Positions 36,564-45,713 of a stretch of DNA of 64,000 nucleotides are shown here, piece by piece (position 1 is the first letter of the stretch; every line of letters starts with the position of its first letter). The DNA is from Bacteroidetes Order II. bacterium (GTDB taxonomy: Bacteria; Bacteroidota; Rhodothermia; Rhodothermales; UBA2364): NCBI GenBank assembly GCA_016788705.1, contig JAEUSQ010000030.1, positions 25,758-89,757 on the forward strand, given 5' to 3'. The translations under genes and the position numbers were made by a program. Under the pieces are notes generated by a model. The model saw only the letters and a program-made list of their open reading frames with translations. It had not been told where the DNA came from and made no database searches.

Positions 36564-39500
36564 ATGAACGCCCCTCAAAGAAGTTTTTTTCTGCGTCGCC
36601 AAATTTTTCTGGCGTACCACCTCCCGCCTACTCCAATAGGAGATTTTCAGGATCTGCATACTGCACGAGTGATCGCAAATAAATTGAATGCAGACCGCTC
36701 CCCAGAACAATCTATACGTGCCAGCGACCTCAGTGCAGGTGCGCTTATATTGGACTCCCTGGGTAGTATTATTACGTGGTACAAGCAGAAATCCGGGCGC
36801 GACATCATGCTGGAATCTTACCATGCCCTGCGTAACCGGATTGGAGAAGTTGCCTTACAAAAAACCTTTTTGGCATTTGTAGAACAGTTTCCGCCAGATA
36901 GGGTTTTGAGTGGTCAAGTAACACCCCGTCAATACATCGAAGGGCGGGAGGGTGCCTTGCTGGAGGAATTAACCTTGTTGCGGTTGGCCAACCAAAATCC
37001 TGCCTTTGCGCCGCTTAAGGAGTTGTTCGACGACGCTGACTTGATTCAACATACCCCATACCTACAGGTTTGGGAAACTTTGCAGACCTATTGGGTTTCC
37101 AAAGCACCGCGTATAACTGCCGACGCACCGTCGGAAGAGATAGGTAATGAAGAAGCAGATTTATTAGAAATGCTGACCCATCTGTTCCGGCATTACCCCC
37201 ATTCTTTGGCTGAACAATTGGCCTATCTCCGTGGACGTTGGGGGCATCGTCTTTCGGACTTAAACCCTTCTTTTCTGGTTCGTCTTCTGCGCGGTGAAGA
37301 CTATATTCGCGAAGAAATACGTCCTTTTTTTTCCATGACGCCCGATGCACCTCCGCCTTCCTTCCCTGCGGGACGCGATTGGCAGAAAGGCATGCGGGCC
37401 ATTATCGAGGAAGATGGCGCACATGAACCAGAAGCCTTTAGTGAAGACTTGGATTGGATGCCGAATGTGGTGATGATCGCAAAGTCCACATTAGTCTGGC
37501 TTTACCAATTATCCCAACAATATGGGCATGAAATTAGCCGATTAGACCAGATCCCAGACGAAGAATTGGACAAACTCCGAACATGGGGCATTACAGCACT
37601 TTGGTTTATCGGCATTTGGGAGCGCTCCAAGGCTTCGGAACGTTTTAAGCAACGCATGGGAAACCCTGAAGCCACGGCTTCGGCATATTCGCTTTATGAT
37701 TACGAAGTGGCCGCTTCGTTGGGTGGACGTGAAGCCTTTCTTAACTTAAAGGCCCGTGCATGGAAGCGGGGAATCCGCATTGCCTCAGACATGGTTCCGA
37801 ACCATACAGGCTTAGACGGTGATTGGGTTTTACATCACCCCGATCGGTTCATCCAATTACCACAGTCACCATACCCGTCCTATTCTTTCACGCATGAGGA
37901 TTTATCGGACGATCCTCATATCGGCATTTTTATGGAGGATCACTATTATGACAGAACGGATGCGGCGGTGGTATTTAAACGGTTAGACCGCAGAACAGGG
38001 GAAGAGCGATATTTGTATCATGGAAACGACGGAACAGGACTGGCATGGAATGATACCGCACAAATCAACTTCCTGAACCCAGAGGCAAAAGAAGCCGTCA
38101 TTCAAACTATTTTACGAGTCGCACAGGATTTTCCGGTTATTAGATTGGATGCTGCAATGGTGTTGGCCAAACGCCACATCCATCGCTTGTGGTTTCCGGA
38201 GCCAGGAAAAGGGGGAGATGTGGCAAGCCGATCGGAGTACGGGCTTACCAAAGCCGAGTTTGAAGAGGCCATGCCCGAAGAATTCTGGCGCGAGGTGGTG
38301 GATCGTGTGGCTACGGAGGCGCCCGATACCCTCTTGCTGGCCGAGGCGTTTTGGATGCTGGAAGGCTATTTTGTACGAACACTTGGGATGCACCGTGTGT
38401 ATAACTCCGCTTTTATGCACATGCTTCGCGATGAGCGCAACGATGAGTTCCGGCAACAAATTACCTCCACCCTCGAATATGATCCGGAAATTTTGAAACG
38501 ATATGTCAACTTCCTGAACAATCCGGATGAAAAAACGGCGGTTGAACAGTTTGGTAAAGGGGATAAATATTTCGGTGTCACCACACTCATGTTAACCCTA
38601 CCCGGCTTGCCCATGATCGGACATGGCCAAATAGAAGGGTTTTCAGAAAAATATGGTATGGAGTACCGACGTGCCTATTATAATGAAACACCCGATCATC
38701 ACCTTGTTGCACGTCATGAAAAAGAAATCTTTCCACTTGCCCATAAACGCTATCTATTCGCCGAAGTGACCAACTTCCGGCTATACGACTTTCTACAGGA
38801 CGGTGAAGTCAATGAGAGTGTGCTGGCTTTCACAAACCGATCTGGAAAAGAGCGTGCTTTGGTACTCTACAACAATTCGTATCACCGAACGCAGGGGATT
38901 TTCCGTTCGTCGGTGAAGTATCGCAATAAACAGCGTGAAACATCTCCGGAAAATCCGTACATCGAAACCCAACATGTAGCCGAAGCGTTGGGACTAAAAA
39001 AAGGTGCCCATTGGTTTACCATCTTTCGCGACCAAATCAGTGGGTTGGAATACCTTCGTTCTAATACGGTGGTCTGGGGACGCGGCTTTCTAATGACCCT
39101 CAACGGCTACCAAAGCATGGTATTTACGGAAATTCGGGAGGTTGAAGATACCATTGGGCTTTATAGAGACCTGCACGACAGCCTTCATGGACACGGCGTC
39201 CCCAACGTGGAAGAAGAGATTAAACTTCGACAACTTCGCCCTCTCCACGAGCCGTTCGTAGAAGTCCTCAGCTCGCTTCTTGAAGCATTTGAAAGCGACT
39301 CGCCTCACTATATAGTCCAACCAGAAACCTTTGCCAAAACGTATGGCACCTTTATCCGAGAAGCAGCATCCCGTACGGGCGGTGTGGAGGTGGATTTTGA
39401 TGGTTTGGTGCAAGACATTCAACAATTTTCAGAGTCGGTTATTGCCTATGAACACCGTCGGAGTCATGATGCAGCAGCGCCCTTGTTAGCAGAAGCACCG

Positions 39501-40352
39501 GGATGGGGGGATGAAGAACCTATTGAACATCCAGAGCCGGAGCATCCTTATCTGGACATCAAACGATTTCGGAATGCCACCCTTGCAGGATGGTTGTCTG
39601 TCAACCAACTCGGGCGCCTTACCAGCAAAAATGGCCGGAATGTGGGACATAAGAGTAGAGGATTTATTGAAGCTTGGCTTTTGGATAAACCCATGCATCG
39701 TGTATTTCGGGAGCATGGGCTCAGTGCCGAAGATGCTGGAGTGGCTGTGGTATATGTTTGCCTACTAACCAGTCAGAAGAATTGGTATAAGCCCCATAAA
39801 ACCAATGCCACTATCTGGCAAAATGTAGTCACCGATCTGTTTAATGATCCGCTCGCTATGCAATACATGGATGTTCATGAGTGGGGTGGGGTGCGCTATT
39901 TTCGCAAAGAACGGTTCGAGGAACTCTTGCACTTGCTGGGCGTTTTAGCGCGAAGACAACACCACCAACAAGGGCAGGAGACGAAGGCCAGAATCCATAC
40001 GCTTTTGTCCGGCTTTAGTGAATTTGCACAAAAAGCTGCGTACCGATGCGATGCGATTCTTGAAACCAACTTCGGCGATCAAGAACCACTGCCTTCCGAG
40101 ACCAATCCGGATACCTCCGGATCTTCTACCAATTCTTCCACTAAACCAACACGTACAATGGCCTATAAATTTGAAGTTTATCAAGACAAAAAAGGGGAAT
40201 ACCGTTTCCGATTTAAAGCGGCGAATGGCCAGGTGATGTTTGCCAGTCAAGGGTACGAACAAAAAGCATCTGCACTGAAAAGCATCGAAAGCATTCAGAA
40301 AAATGCCGGAGAAGCTATTGTGGTAGAAGTCCAAGAAAAAGACGAAGCCTAA
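36564..40352 (+). CDS. very large GH13-like alpha-glucan enzyme fused to C-terminal DUF1508 (YegP-type) domain
   Basis: A 1262-residue protein without signal peptide. The GH13 barrel lies in about residues 320-740: DKLRTWGITALWFIGIWERS, RIASDMVPNHTGLDGDW, nucleophile D529 in VIRLDAAMVLA, acid/base E594 in LLLAEAFWMLE, and D655 in FLNNPDEKTA. Where most members have H-D, a Pro (654) precedes the Asp, as I recall for GlgE-type maltosyltransferases. An N-terminal helical region (1-300) and a C-terminal helical extension (about 870-1190) are not recognised. Residues 1199-1262 (MAYKFEVYQDKKGEYRFRF, GQVMFASQGY) are a DUF1508 domain. Role is probably glycogen/alpha-glucan metabolism in the cytoplasm. 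Confidence 0.86.
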   Translation: MNAPQRSFFLRRQIFLAYHLPPTPIGDFQDLHTARVIANKLNADRSPEQSIRASDLSAGALILDSLGSIITWYKQKSGRDIMLESYHALRNRIGEVALQKTFLAFVEQFPPDRVLSGQVTPRQYIEGREGALLEELTLLRLANQNPAFAPLKELFDDADLIQHTPYLQVWETLQTYWVSKAPRITADAPSEEIGNEEADLLEMLTHLFRHYPHSLAEQLAYLRGRWGHRLSDLNPSFLVRLLRGEDYIREEIRPFFSMTPDAPPPSFPAGRDWQKGMRAIIEEDGAHEPEAFSEDLDWMPNVVMIAKSTLVWLYQLSQQYGHEISRLDQIPDEELDKLRTWGITALWFIGIWERSKASERFKQRMGNPEATASAYSLYDYEVAASLGGREAFLNLKARAWKRGIRIASDMVPNHTGLDGDWVLHHPDRFIQLPQSPYPSYSFTHEDLSDDPHIGIFMEDHYYDRTDAAVVFKRLDRRTGEERYLYHGNDGTGLAWNDTAQINFLNPEAKEAVIQTILRVAQDFPVIRLDAAMVLAKRHIHRLWFPEPGKGGDVASRSEYGLTKAEFEEAMPEEFWREVVDRVATEAPDTLLLAEAFWMLEGYFVRTLGMHRVYNSAFMHMLRDERNDEFRQQITSTLEYDPEILKRYVNFLNNPDEKTAVEQFGKGDKYFGVTTLMLTLPGLPMIGHGQIEGFSEKYGMEYRRAYYNETPDHHLVARHEKEIFPLAHKRYLFAEVTNFRLYDFLQDGEVNESVLAFTNRSGKERALVLYNNSYHRTQGIFRSSVKYRNKQRETSPENPYIETQHVAEALGLKKGAHWFTIFRDQISGLEYLRSNTVVWGRGFLMTLNGYQSMVFTEIREVEDTIGLYRDLHDSLHGHGVPNVEEEIKLRQLRPLHEPFVEVLSSLLEAFESDSPHYIVQPETFAKTYGTFIREAASRTGGVEVDFDGLVQDIQQFSESVIAYEHRRSHDAAAPLLAEAPGWGDEEPIEHPEPEHPYLDIKRFRNATLAGWLSVNQLGRLTSKNGRNVGHKSRGFIEAWLLDKPMHRVFREHGLSAEDAGVAVVYVCLLTSQKNWYKPHKTNATIWQNVVTDLFNDPLAMQYMDVHEWGGVRYFRKERFEELLHLLGVLARRQHHQQGQETKARIHTLLSGFSEFAQKAAYRCDAILETNFGDQEPLPSETNPDTSGSSTNSSTKPTRTMAYKFEVYQDKKGEYRFRFKAANGQVMFASQGYEQKASALKSIESIQKNAGEAIVVEVQEKDEA

Positions 40353-40379
40353 ACCTTTGACCGCTTTTAACATATTTTG

Positions 40380-40413
40380 AAAGGGAGATGGTTATCCGCT
40401 ATCTTCCTTTTTT
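40380..40413 (+). terminator. intrinsic terminator of the large GH13 gene
   Basis: AAAGGGAGAT at 40380-40389 pairs with ATCTTCCTTT at 40401-40410 (one wobble), followed by TTT. Confidence 0.75.
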
Positions 40414-40465
40414 GTTTTCGGAAATGATATTTCCCGCTTAGTTGTATCCTTAAACGAAATTTTGC

Positions 40466-41590
40466 ATGAGCTTGCACCCCGAAACCCTCTTAGCCCATGC
40501 CGGAACTACCTCGGATGATGCTTCTGGCGCTCTTTTGCATACTCCTCATTTGGTAACCACGTTCCAACGAGCGGGTGATGGAACATATCCGGGTGGGTAT
40601 GTTTATACCCGTTCCGGAAACCCAACACGCACACTCTTTGAAGACACCTTGGCACGGTTAGAGGGTGGAGTGGCTTGTGCAGCCTTTTCAAGTGGCCAAG
40701 CTGCTACAATGGCCATTCTTCAAAGCCTGCCGCCAAAAAGTCATGTTTTGATTCCTGAATCCGCATACTTTGGTATTGGGGCACTGCTGGAAACCGTTTT
40801 TAACGGAAAAAGTCTCTCCTATGACCGGGTGGACATGACCAACCCTGCTCTGGTACAAAGCAAAATTTGTTTAAAAACCCAGCTAATCTGGGTGGAAACG
40901 CCTTCCAATCCTTTATGCCTCATTTCGGATATTGATGCTTTGGCACAGCTTGCGCACCAGAACAATGCCCTTCTGGTGGTGGACAATACACTGGCTACGC
41001 CTCTGCTCCAAAATCCGCTAAAACACGGGGCCGACCTCGTTATGCACTCTGTAACCAAATATCTGAGTGGTCACTCAGACGTTTTGGCTGGGGCTGTGGT
41101 CGCAAAAGATGAAACCCTTCTGAGTGGTATTCGCGACATCCAGACATTGGGTGGTGCCGTCATGGATCCCTTCAGTGCGTGGCTTGCGATGCGAGGAATG
41201 CGTTCGCTTGGTGCCAGAATGCGGGTTCACCAGGAAAATGCCCACCTTGTAGCCACCTTTCTTGCGGGGCATCACCGTGTCAAATGTGTACATTACCCGG
41301 GACTTGCCAGCGGAGACGTTCAAACCCTTGTCTCACACCAAATGTCGGGATATGGTGGCTTATTTTCGTTCGAGGTTTTCGGAACGGCCCAAGAAGCCCT
41401 CGCCATTACCGATCGGGTTAAGGTCTTTACCCGCGCCACCAGTTTGGGTGGAACAGAGAGCCTGATTGAGCATCGCTATTCCGTTGAAAAACCGCCAACA
41501 ACCACCCCGCCTACCTTACTACGATGCGCTATTGGCCTTGAACATCCCGATGACTTAATTGCAGACTTGGCACAAGCATTAGCAGGTTGA
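40466..41590 (+). CDS. trans-sulfuration PLP enzyme (cystathionine gamma-synthase/beta-lyase/methionine gamma-lyase type)
   Basis: A 374-residue PLP-dependent enzyme of the Cys/Met metabolism family. The block YPGGYVYTRSGNPTRTLFED, the PLP-phosphate side CAAFSSGQAATMA, VVDNTLATPLLQNPL, and the Schiff-base lysine K198 in HSVTKYLSGHSDV identify the family. It lacks a clear marker to tell synthase from lyase, so the reaction is not assigned. SLGGTESLIEHRYSVEKPP near the C-terminus is also typical. It appears to be a single gene ending in a strong terminator. Confidence 0.93.
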   Translation: MSLHPETLLAHAGTTSDDASGALLHTPHLVTTFQRAGDGTYPGGYVYTRSGNPTRTLFEDTLARLEGGVACAAFSSGQAATMAILQSLPPKSHVLIPESAYFGIGALLETVFNGKSLSYDRVDMTNPALVQSKICLKTQLIWVETPSNPLCLISDIDALAQLAHQNNALLVVDNTLATPLLQNPLKHGADLVMHSVTKYLSGHSDVLAGAVVAKDETLLSGIRDIQTLGGAVMDPFSAWLAMRGMRSLGARMRVHQENAHLVATFLAGHHRVKCVHYPGLASGDVQTLVSHQMSGYGGLFSFEVFGTAQEALAITDRVKVFTRATSLGGTESLIEHRYSVEKPPTTTPPTLLRCAIGLEHPDDLIADLAQALAG

Positions 41591-41661
41591 CTGTCTATTG
41601 AAAGGTACGTATGTCCTTAATATAGGACAATTGTAAAAGCCTGATAAGAGGTCTAAGCCTC

Positions 41662-41689
41662 AAAATAAGCCTCAAATGAGGCTTATTTT
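41662..41689 (+). terminator. strong intrinsic terminator after the PLP enzyme gene
   Basis: AAAATAAGCCTC at 41662-41673 pairs perfectly with GAGGCTTATTTT at 41678-41689 around a 4-base loop, a 12-bp stem. Confidence 0.88.
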
Positions 41690-41855
41690 ATGTGTATCCT
41701 TCTTTGGAATGGTTTTGGCAAAAAGAATAAGTAAGCAAGGATGAAAAGGGCATCATCCGGCGTGTTTCCGAAAAACACCCGTTTTGGAAAACAACTTATA
41801 ATCCGCCTGAAAGCCCGGTTTAAGTTCCTTAACAAAACCAAAAGGAGTTTGTTCA

Positions 41856-42302
41856 ATGAAACACATGCAAAACCGTACGATGCTACTTGGGACCCTGCTC
41901 CTGTGCCTAATGGCCTCCGCCGCTCAGGTTCAGGCGCAACGGGACCGACGAGACCGCGACACACGTGGTCGTGACGATAGGGGTAGAACCGAGAGACCCC
42001 GCGACCGACATAACGACCGAAACCGAAGCCAAGACCGTTACCGCGACAACCATCGTTATGGAGATGTGTATTATTATAATGGCCGTTGGGTAGATGAGAG
42101 CCGCTACGACCGATCGGACTGGCACGGACGCTATTATCGCTATCGTCATCACCGGAGTTGTACCGCCGGACACTGTGTACGAACTTGTCGGTATTTCGGC
42201 TGGAATTATCGGGGACACCACCCCAGTTGCCGCCACCAAAAATGTGTCCGCTCTTGCCGACATTACCGCAAACCGGGCCTTCTCTCCCGGATTTTCCACT
42301 AA
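41856..42302 (+). CDS. secreted Arg/Asp-rich protein with two SC-x4-CVR-x-CR motifs
   Basis: A 148-residue protein. Signal peptide (TMLLGTLLLCLMASAAQVQAQ), an Arg/Asp-rich repeat-like region (RDRRDRDTRGRDDRGRTERP), a Tyr-rich middle (YGDVYYYNGRWVDESRYDRS) and a C-terminal Cys-rich end with two copies of the pattern SC-x4-CVR-x-CR (SCTAGHCVRTCR and SCRHQKCVRSCR). Six Cys may bind metal or form disulfides in the envelope. No family is recognised. A clear SD (AAAGGAG) lies eight bases before the ATG, supporting this start over frames on the other strand. Confidence 0.75.
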   Translation: MKHMQNRTMLLGTLLLCLMASAAQVQAQRDRRDRDTRGRDDRGRTERPRDRHNDRNRSQDRYRDNHRYGDVYYYNGRWVDESRYDRSDWHGRYYRYRHHRSCTAGHCVRTCRYFGWNYRGHHPSCRHQKCVRSCRHYRKPGLLSRIFH

Positions 42303-42440
42303 GAATAGCAACCACACGCCGGCATAATCCGGCATAATCGGGTATCGGAGGCCACAGGAACATCATTTGAGCCATGAACGCCTTCCTGAACGGCCTCCGG
42401 AACTCCGAACCTAACCCTGAACTTTTAAATCTTAATTGCC

Positions 42441-43736
42441 ATGACAAGCCTCCATTACGCTCCTCTTAGATGGATGCTGACACTGATGTTGATCAGCCTA
42501 ATGGCCATGCCCGATGCTTTTGCACAACGAGGCCGCCGTTCCGATAACAACAACAGCACGCCACCTACGAATACCCCTGCACCACGCGCCGATAACAATG
42601 GTTCACGCGGATCCCGTGGAAGCAACTCGTCCTCCGACAACAACGACAATCGCCGAAACCGCGACGAAGCCCGGCCTTCCACGCCTCCTGCAACCGTCAT
42701 TTACCCACAACGTGGTAAAGATGGGCCGAACTCCAATGCCCGCAATAACGATAACCGCAATAATCGCGGGTCGCAAGATGGGGGCAACCGTGCGAATGAC
42801 AACCGTGGAACCCGTGACAACCCAAACTATGGACGTAGCAACGATCACCGACCCAATAATGGTGTAGATTGGGGAGATCGCAACCGAAATAACCCGCCCC
42901 GTACCAACCATAACCGGGTACGCCGCCCTTGGAATCCGCCGAGATTTGATCTTTATTTCGGATATGATTATAGCCGTGTTCGCTGGCATCGTCCCATCTG
43001 GAACGACCGCAACCGAAGCAGCTGGCGCTCTAACTATGTCTATAAGCAATATGTATATGTGGAAGATGGGTGGGACTACAACGGATCGGAGTTAGAAATC
43101 CGCACCAGAATTCGTCAGGAAACAGTGCGCTCTGGATTCAGCCATGCACGTATTACATACACGATCACAGGAATTGATTTATATAGAGACGGTTATCACA
43201 TTGGTTCAGTAAATTCTTTGCCGGGAAACTTTGGTCGCCTTTATGCTACCCTTAGCCCCAGTGGTGACATCCAGTTCGACAACATGACGTACATCATCGG
43301 AGACCCGTCTTCCGGATTTGAACTGATAAACACACGCTATACCAACAGCTACTACATTGGTGCTGCCCGAAATGCCCGTGCTGCCGTGCTCGACTTCCGC
43401 GCCCGCCGCGCTTATGAAGTACAATACAGCCACTTTATCAGCGATCGCTACTATCGCGACTATACCATGGTGCCTCTTGTACCAGAAGACGATGAATACG
43501 GCTTTGGCTATACGGTCGCCGGATTTAGCTACAACGACGACTGGTACTACGAGGACAACGGGTATCGCGATGGCGTCCGGTACCGCTCCGACACCCGGAA
43601 CCGTGTTGGAACCCGCGAAAACGTGGCGCCTAGCACCACCAATTCTTTCCGGAATGGTAACGAAAAATCCATCCGTACAGACGAGGGAACGGAAGTTCGG
43701 ATGCGTCGCCGGGTAGAGATTGTAAAAGAAAACTAA
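42441..43736 (+). CDS. secreted low-complexity Asn/Arg/Asp-rich protein with a folded C-terminal half
   Basis: A 431-residue exported protein. Signal WMLTLMLISLMAMPDAFAQ is followed by about 140 residues of disordered Asn/Arg/Asp/Gly/Ser/Pro (SDNNNSTPPTNTPAPRADNN) and a Trp/Tyr/Arg-rich part (PRFDLYFGYDYSRVRWHRPI). From about 195 to 330 the sequence looks folded (ELEIRTRIRQETVRSGFSHA, then GRLYATLSPSGDIQFD), then a Tyr/Asp-rich acidic part. No family known. It follows the Cys-rich gene after 138 bases and may be its operon partner; both are secreted and highly charged. Confidence 0.72.
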   Translation: MTSLHYAPLRWMLTLMLISLMAMPDAFAQRGRRSDNNNSTPPTNTPAPRADNNGSRGSRGSNSSSDNNDNRRNRDEARPSTPPATVIYPQRGKDGPNSNARNNDNRNNRGSQDGGNRANDNRGTRDNPNYGRSNDHRPNNGVDWGDRNRNNPPRTNHNRVRRPWNPPRFDLYFGYDYSRVRWHRPIWNDRNRSSWRSNYVYKQYVYVEDGWDYNGSELEIRTRIRQETVRSGFSHARITYTITGIDLYRDGYHIGSVNSLPGNFGRLYATLSPSGDIQFDNMTYIIGDPSSGFELINTRYTNSYYIGAARNARAAVLDFRARRAYEVQYSHFISDRYYRDYTMVPLVPEDDEYGFGYTVAGFSYNDDWYYEDNGYRDGVRYRSDTRNRVGTRENVAPSTTNSFRNGNEKSIRTDEGTEVRMRRRVEIVKEN

Positions 43737-43772
43737 GCTCCCAGTATCACACCTCCCCCTTGTGATCGCTGA

Positions 43773-43811
43773 AAAGCCCCTGTACGGATGTGGGAATCCT
43801 GCGGGGGCTTT
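43773..43811 (+). terminator. intrinsic terminator of the low-complexity gene
   Basis: AAAGCCCC at 43773-43780 pairs with GGGGCTTT at 43804-43811, a GC-rich 8-bp stem, with only a weak T-run (TTTCG). Confidence 0.7.
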
Positions 43812-44016
43812 CGCATATATTAAATGACCCAAAACAAAGGCATAGAGTCCAATATAAGTTCTTTAGAATCAAGAGGTAATAACAAATCCTTGGTAACAAC
43901 TCAGGGTCAAAAACCAATCCATCAAAAGTGCGTCATCATCATAAAGTAACTGTCGCCACTCATGATCTTTTCACAAAGGGTTCTGATGAAAGACGAAACT
44001 TCCAGCAGCGACAGGT

Positions 44017-44040
44017 AACGAAATCGCTCAGAATTTCGTT
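44017..44040 (+). promoter_or_regulatory. 8-bp hairpin upstream of tsaD
   Basis: AACGAAAT at 44017-44024 pairs with ATTTCGTT at 44033-44040 across an 8-base loop. It is 30 bases before the tsaD start, so it would lie in the 5' leader. Role unknown. Confidence 0.35.
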
Positions 44041-44070
44041 TGGCTGCCCGCAAATCTGTATTGTATTTTG

Positions 44071-45114
44071 ATGCCCCTTGCAATGAAAAATGCCGACCTC
44101 ATGATCAACCCTCGTGTATTACTCGCCATTGAATCTTCGTGCGACGACACAGCCTCAGCCGTTTTTGTGGAGGGCGAAATTCGTTCCTCTATATTATCTT
44201 CGCAGGAGGTGCATAGCAGTTTTGGTGGTGTAGTACCCGAACTGGCCTCTCGCGACCATCAGCGTCGGATTGTGCCCGTTGTAGAAAAAGCCTTGGAACA
44301 GGCCGGGGTTTCTCGGCACAACGTGGATGCGATTGCGGTAACCTATGGCCCTGGCTTGGCTGGGTCGTTGCTCGTGGGGCTTAGTTTTGCTAAGGCATTT
44401 GCTATGTCCAAAAGTGTGCCTTTTGTGGGTGTAAATCATATGGAAGGGCATATGTATTCTGTCTTTTTAGAAGAAAATCCGCCTGCGTTTCCGTTTTTAT
44501 GTCTGACTGTTTCGGGTGGGCATACTGAATTGACGATTGTAGAGGAAGGGTTTAGGCATACTAGAATCGGAAAAACACGAGACGATGCTGCGGGCGAAGC
44601 CTTTGATAAAGTAGCCAAACTGCTTGATCTGGGTTATCCGGGTGGACCCAAAATTGACCAGTTGGCCTGTGAGGGAAACCCTACCTACATCCGGTTCCCG
44701 CGAACCAATTTGCCGGGTTATGATTTCTCCTTTAGTGGCATCAAAACGGCCATGTTGTATCATTTGGGTAGAATGACCGATGAAGCAAGGGAAATAGAAA
44801 TCACACAGCATCTGGCAGATTTATGTGCTTCCTTTCAGGCGGCAGTGATAGACATGTTGTTGGCGACCACGTTACGGGCTATCTCGGAGACCGGGCTACG
44901 ACAAGTGGCTGTTGTGGGGGGCGTTTCCGCCAATACCGCTTTACGGGCAGCCATCAACAAGGCAGGCATCGAGCATGGTTTCTCCGTACACATTCCTGCA
45001 CTCAAATACTGCATGGACAATGCGGCCATGATTGGGGTGACGGGTTTGCTTAAACTCCGTGCGGGCATCACCAGCCCCCTTTCATTAAATGCCCAGCCCA
45101 ATTTGTCGGTTTAA
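44071..45114 (+). CDS. tsaD: tRNA N6-adenosine threonylcarbamoyltransferase
   Basis: About 347 residues, from ATG at 44071; the family core VLLAIESSCDDTASAVF begins near residue 17, so starts at 44083 or 44101 are equally possible. Metal-binding HMEGH lies near residue 125, and GVVPELASRDHQRRI and SVSANTAL-like GGVSANTALRAAI are family blocks. TsaD transfers the threonylcarbamoyl group to A37 of ANN-decoding tRNAs with TsaB/E partners. The GNAT gene begins two bases after its stop. Confidence 0.94.
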   Translation: MPLAMKNADLMINPRVLLAIESSCDDTASAVFVEGEIRSSILSSQEVHSSFGGVVPELASRDHQRRIVPVVEKALEQAGVSRHNVDAIAVTYGPGLAGSLLVGLSFAKAFAMSKSVPFVGVNHMEGHMYSVFLEENPPAFPFLCLTVSGGHTELTIVEEGFRHTRIGKTRDDAAGEAFDKVAKLLDLGYPGGPKIDQLACEGNPTYIRFPRTNLPGYDFSFSGIKTAMLYHLGRMTDEAREIEITQHLADLCASFQAAVIDMLLATTLRAISETGLRQVAVVGGVSANTALRAAINKAGIEHGFSVHIPALKYCMDNAAMIGVTGLLKLRAGITSPLSLNAQPNLSV

Positions 45115-45115
45115 C

Positions 45116-45601
45116 ATGAACGGCTCAATTCACGTCTCCATACGTCTCATGCAGCAGGAAGACCGCGAAGTCTTGGTACACCTATTTACACAAACCGTTC
45201 GAATCGTAAACCGAATAGACTATACGTCCGAACAAGTGCTTGCATGGGCACCCGATCCACCGGATATGCAACGCTGGCCATCTGTTTTTGAGCCGCCCGT
45301 ACAAACTTTTGTGGCCGAGGTCGCGGGCAACATTGTAGGATTTGGCCAAATTGCGCGAGATGGGTACATCAATTGCTTTTATGTTCATGCAGACTTTCAG
45401 CGTGTGGGCGTAGGGCGGAACCTCATGATCCGCTTGTTGGAGCAAGCCCAAACGTGGCATTTAGACCGTTTATATTCGGATGTAAGCCTCACGGCACGCC
45501 CTTTTTTTGCTGCTTTTGGATTTATGGTCGTCGCACGTCAAACAGTGCAGGTACGTGGGGTAGAAATGGATAATTTCCGAATGGAAAAAACAACTCCATA
45601 A
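45116..45601 (+). CDS. GNAT family N-acetyltransferase
   Basis: About 161 residues from the ATG at 45116, one base after the tsaD stop; an in-frame start at 45089 would lie inside tsaD and is unlikely. The GNAT core is IVGFGQIARDGYINCFYVHADFQRVGVGRNLM, with the Q-R-V-G-V-G-R acetyl-CoA loop. The acceptor is not predictable. It differs from RimI: the N-terminus (SIRLMQQEDREVLVHLFTQ) is more like the PA0115/YafP-type group. Coupled to tsaD. Confidence 0.86.
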   Translation: MNGSIHVSIRLMQQEDREVLVHLFTQTVRIVNRIDYTSEQVLAWAPDPPDMQRWPSVFEPPVQTFVAEVAGNIVGFGQIARDGYINCFYVHADFQRVGVGRNLMIRLLEQAQTWHLDRLYSDVSLTARPFFAAFGFMVVARQTVQVRGVEMDNFRMEKTTP

Positions 45602-45713
45602 ATCCCGAAGCAACATACAACCTTAAAATTCTGTCATCCATCTATTTTTGATGTGGGATGAACCAGATTTGGTCGTAATTTTTAAAATTCCTTACTTCCA
45701 ACCAACATACATA

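Larger units (their letters stand above)
43737..44070. other. 334-base gap: terminator and a hairpin
   Basis: Contains the terminator of the low-complexity gene and, near its right end, an 8-bp hairpin (listed separately) upstream of tsaD. A 41-codon frame at 43824-43949 has no support. Nothing else is recognised. Confidence 0.5.

Noticed and set aside
41683..42447. Long minus-strand frame of 254 codons over the Cys-rich gene
   Set aside because: The plus frame has a signal peptide, SD and sensible composition; the minus frame is a shadow of Arg/Asp-rich codons.
43824..43949. 41-codon ATG frame between the low-complexity gene and tsaD
   Set aside because: No ribosome site, unusual composition and no neighbour context; not supported.
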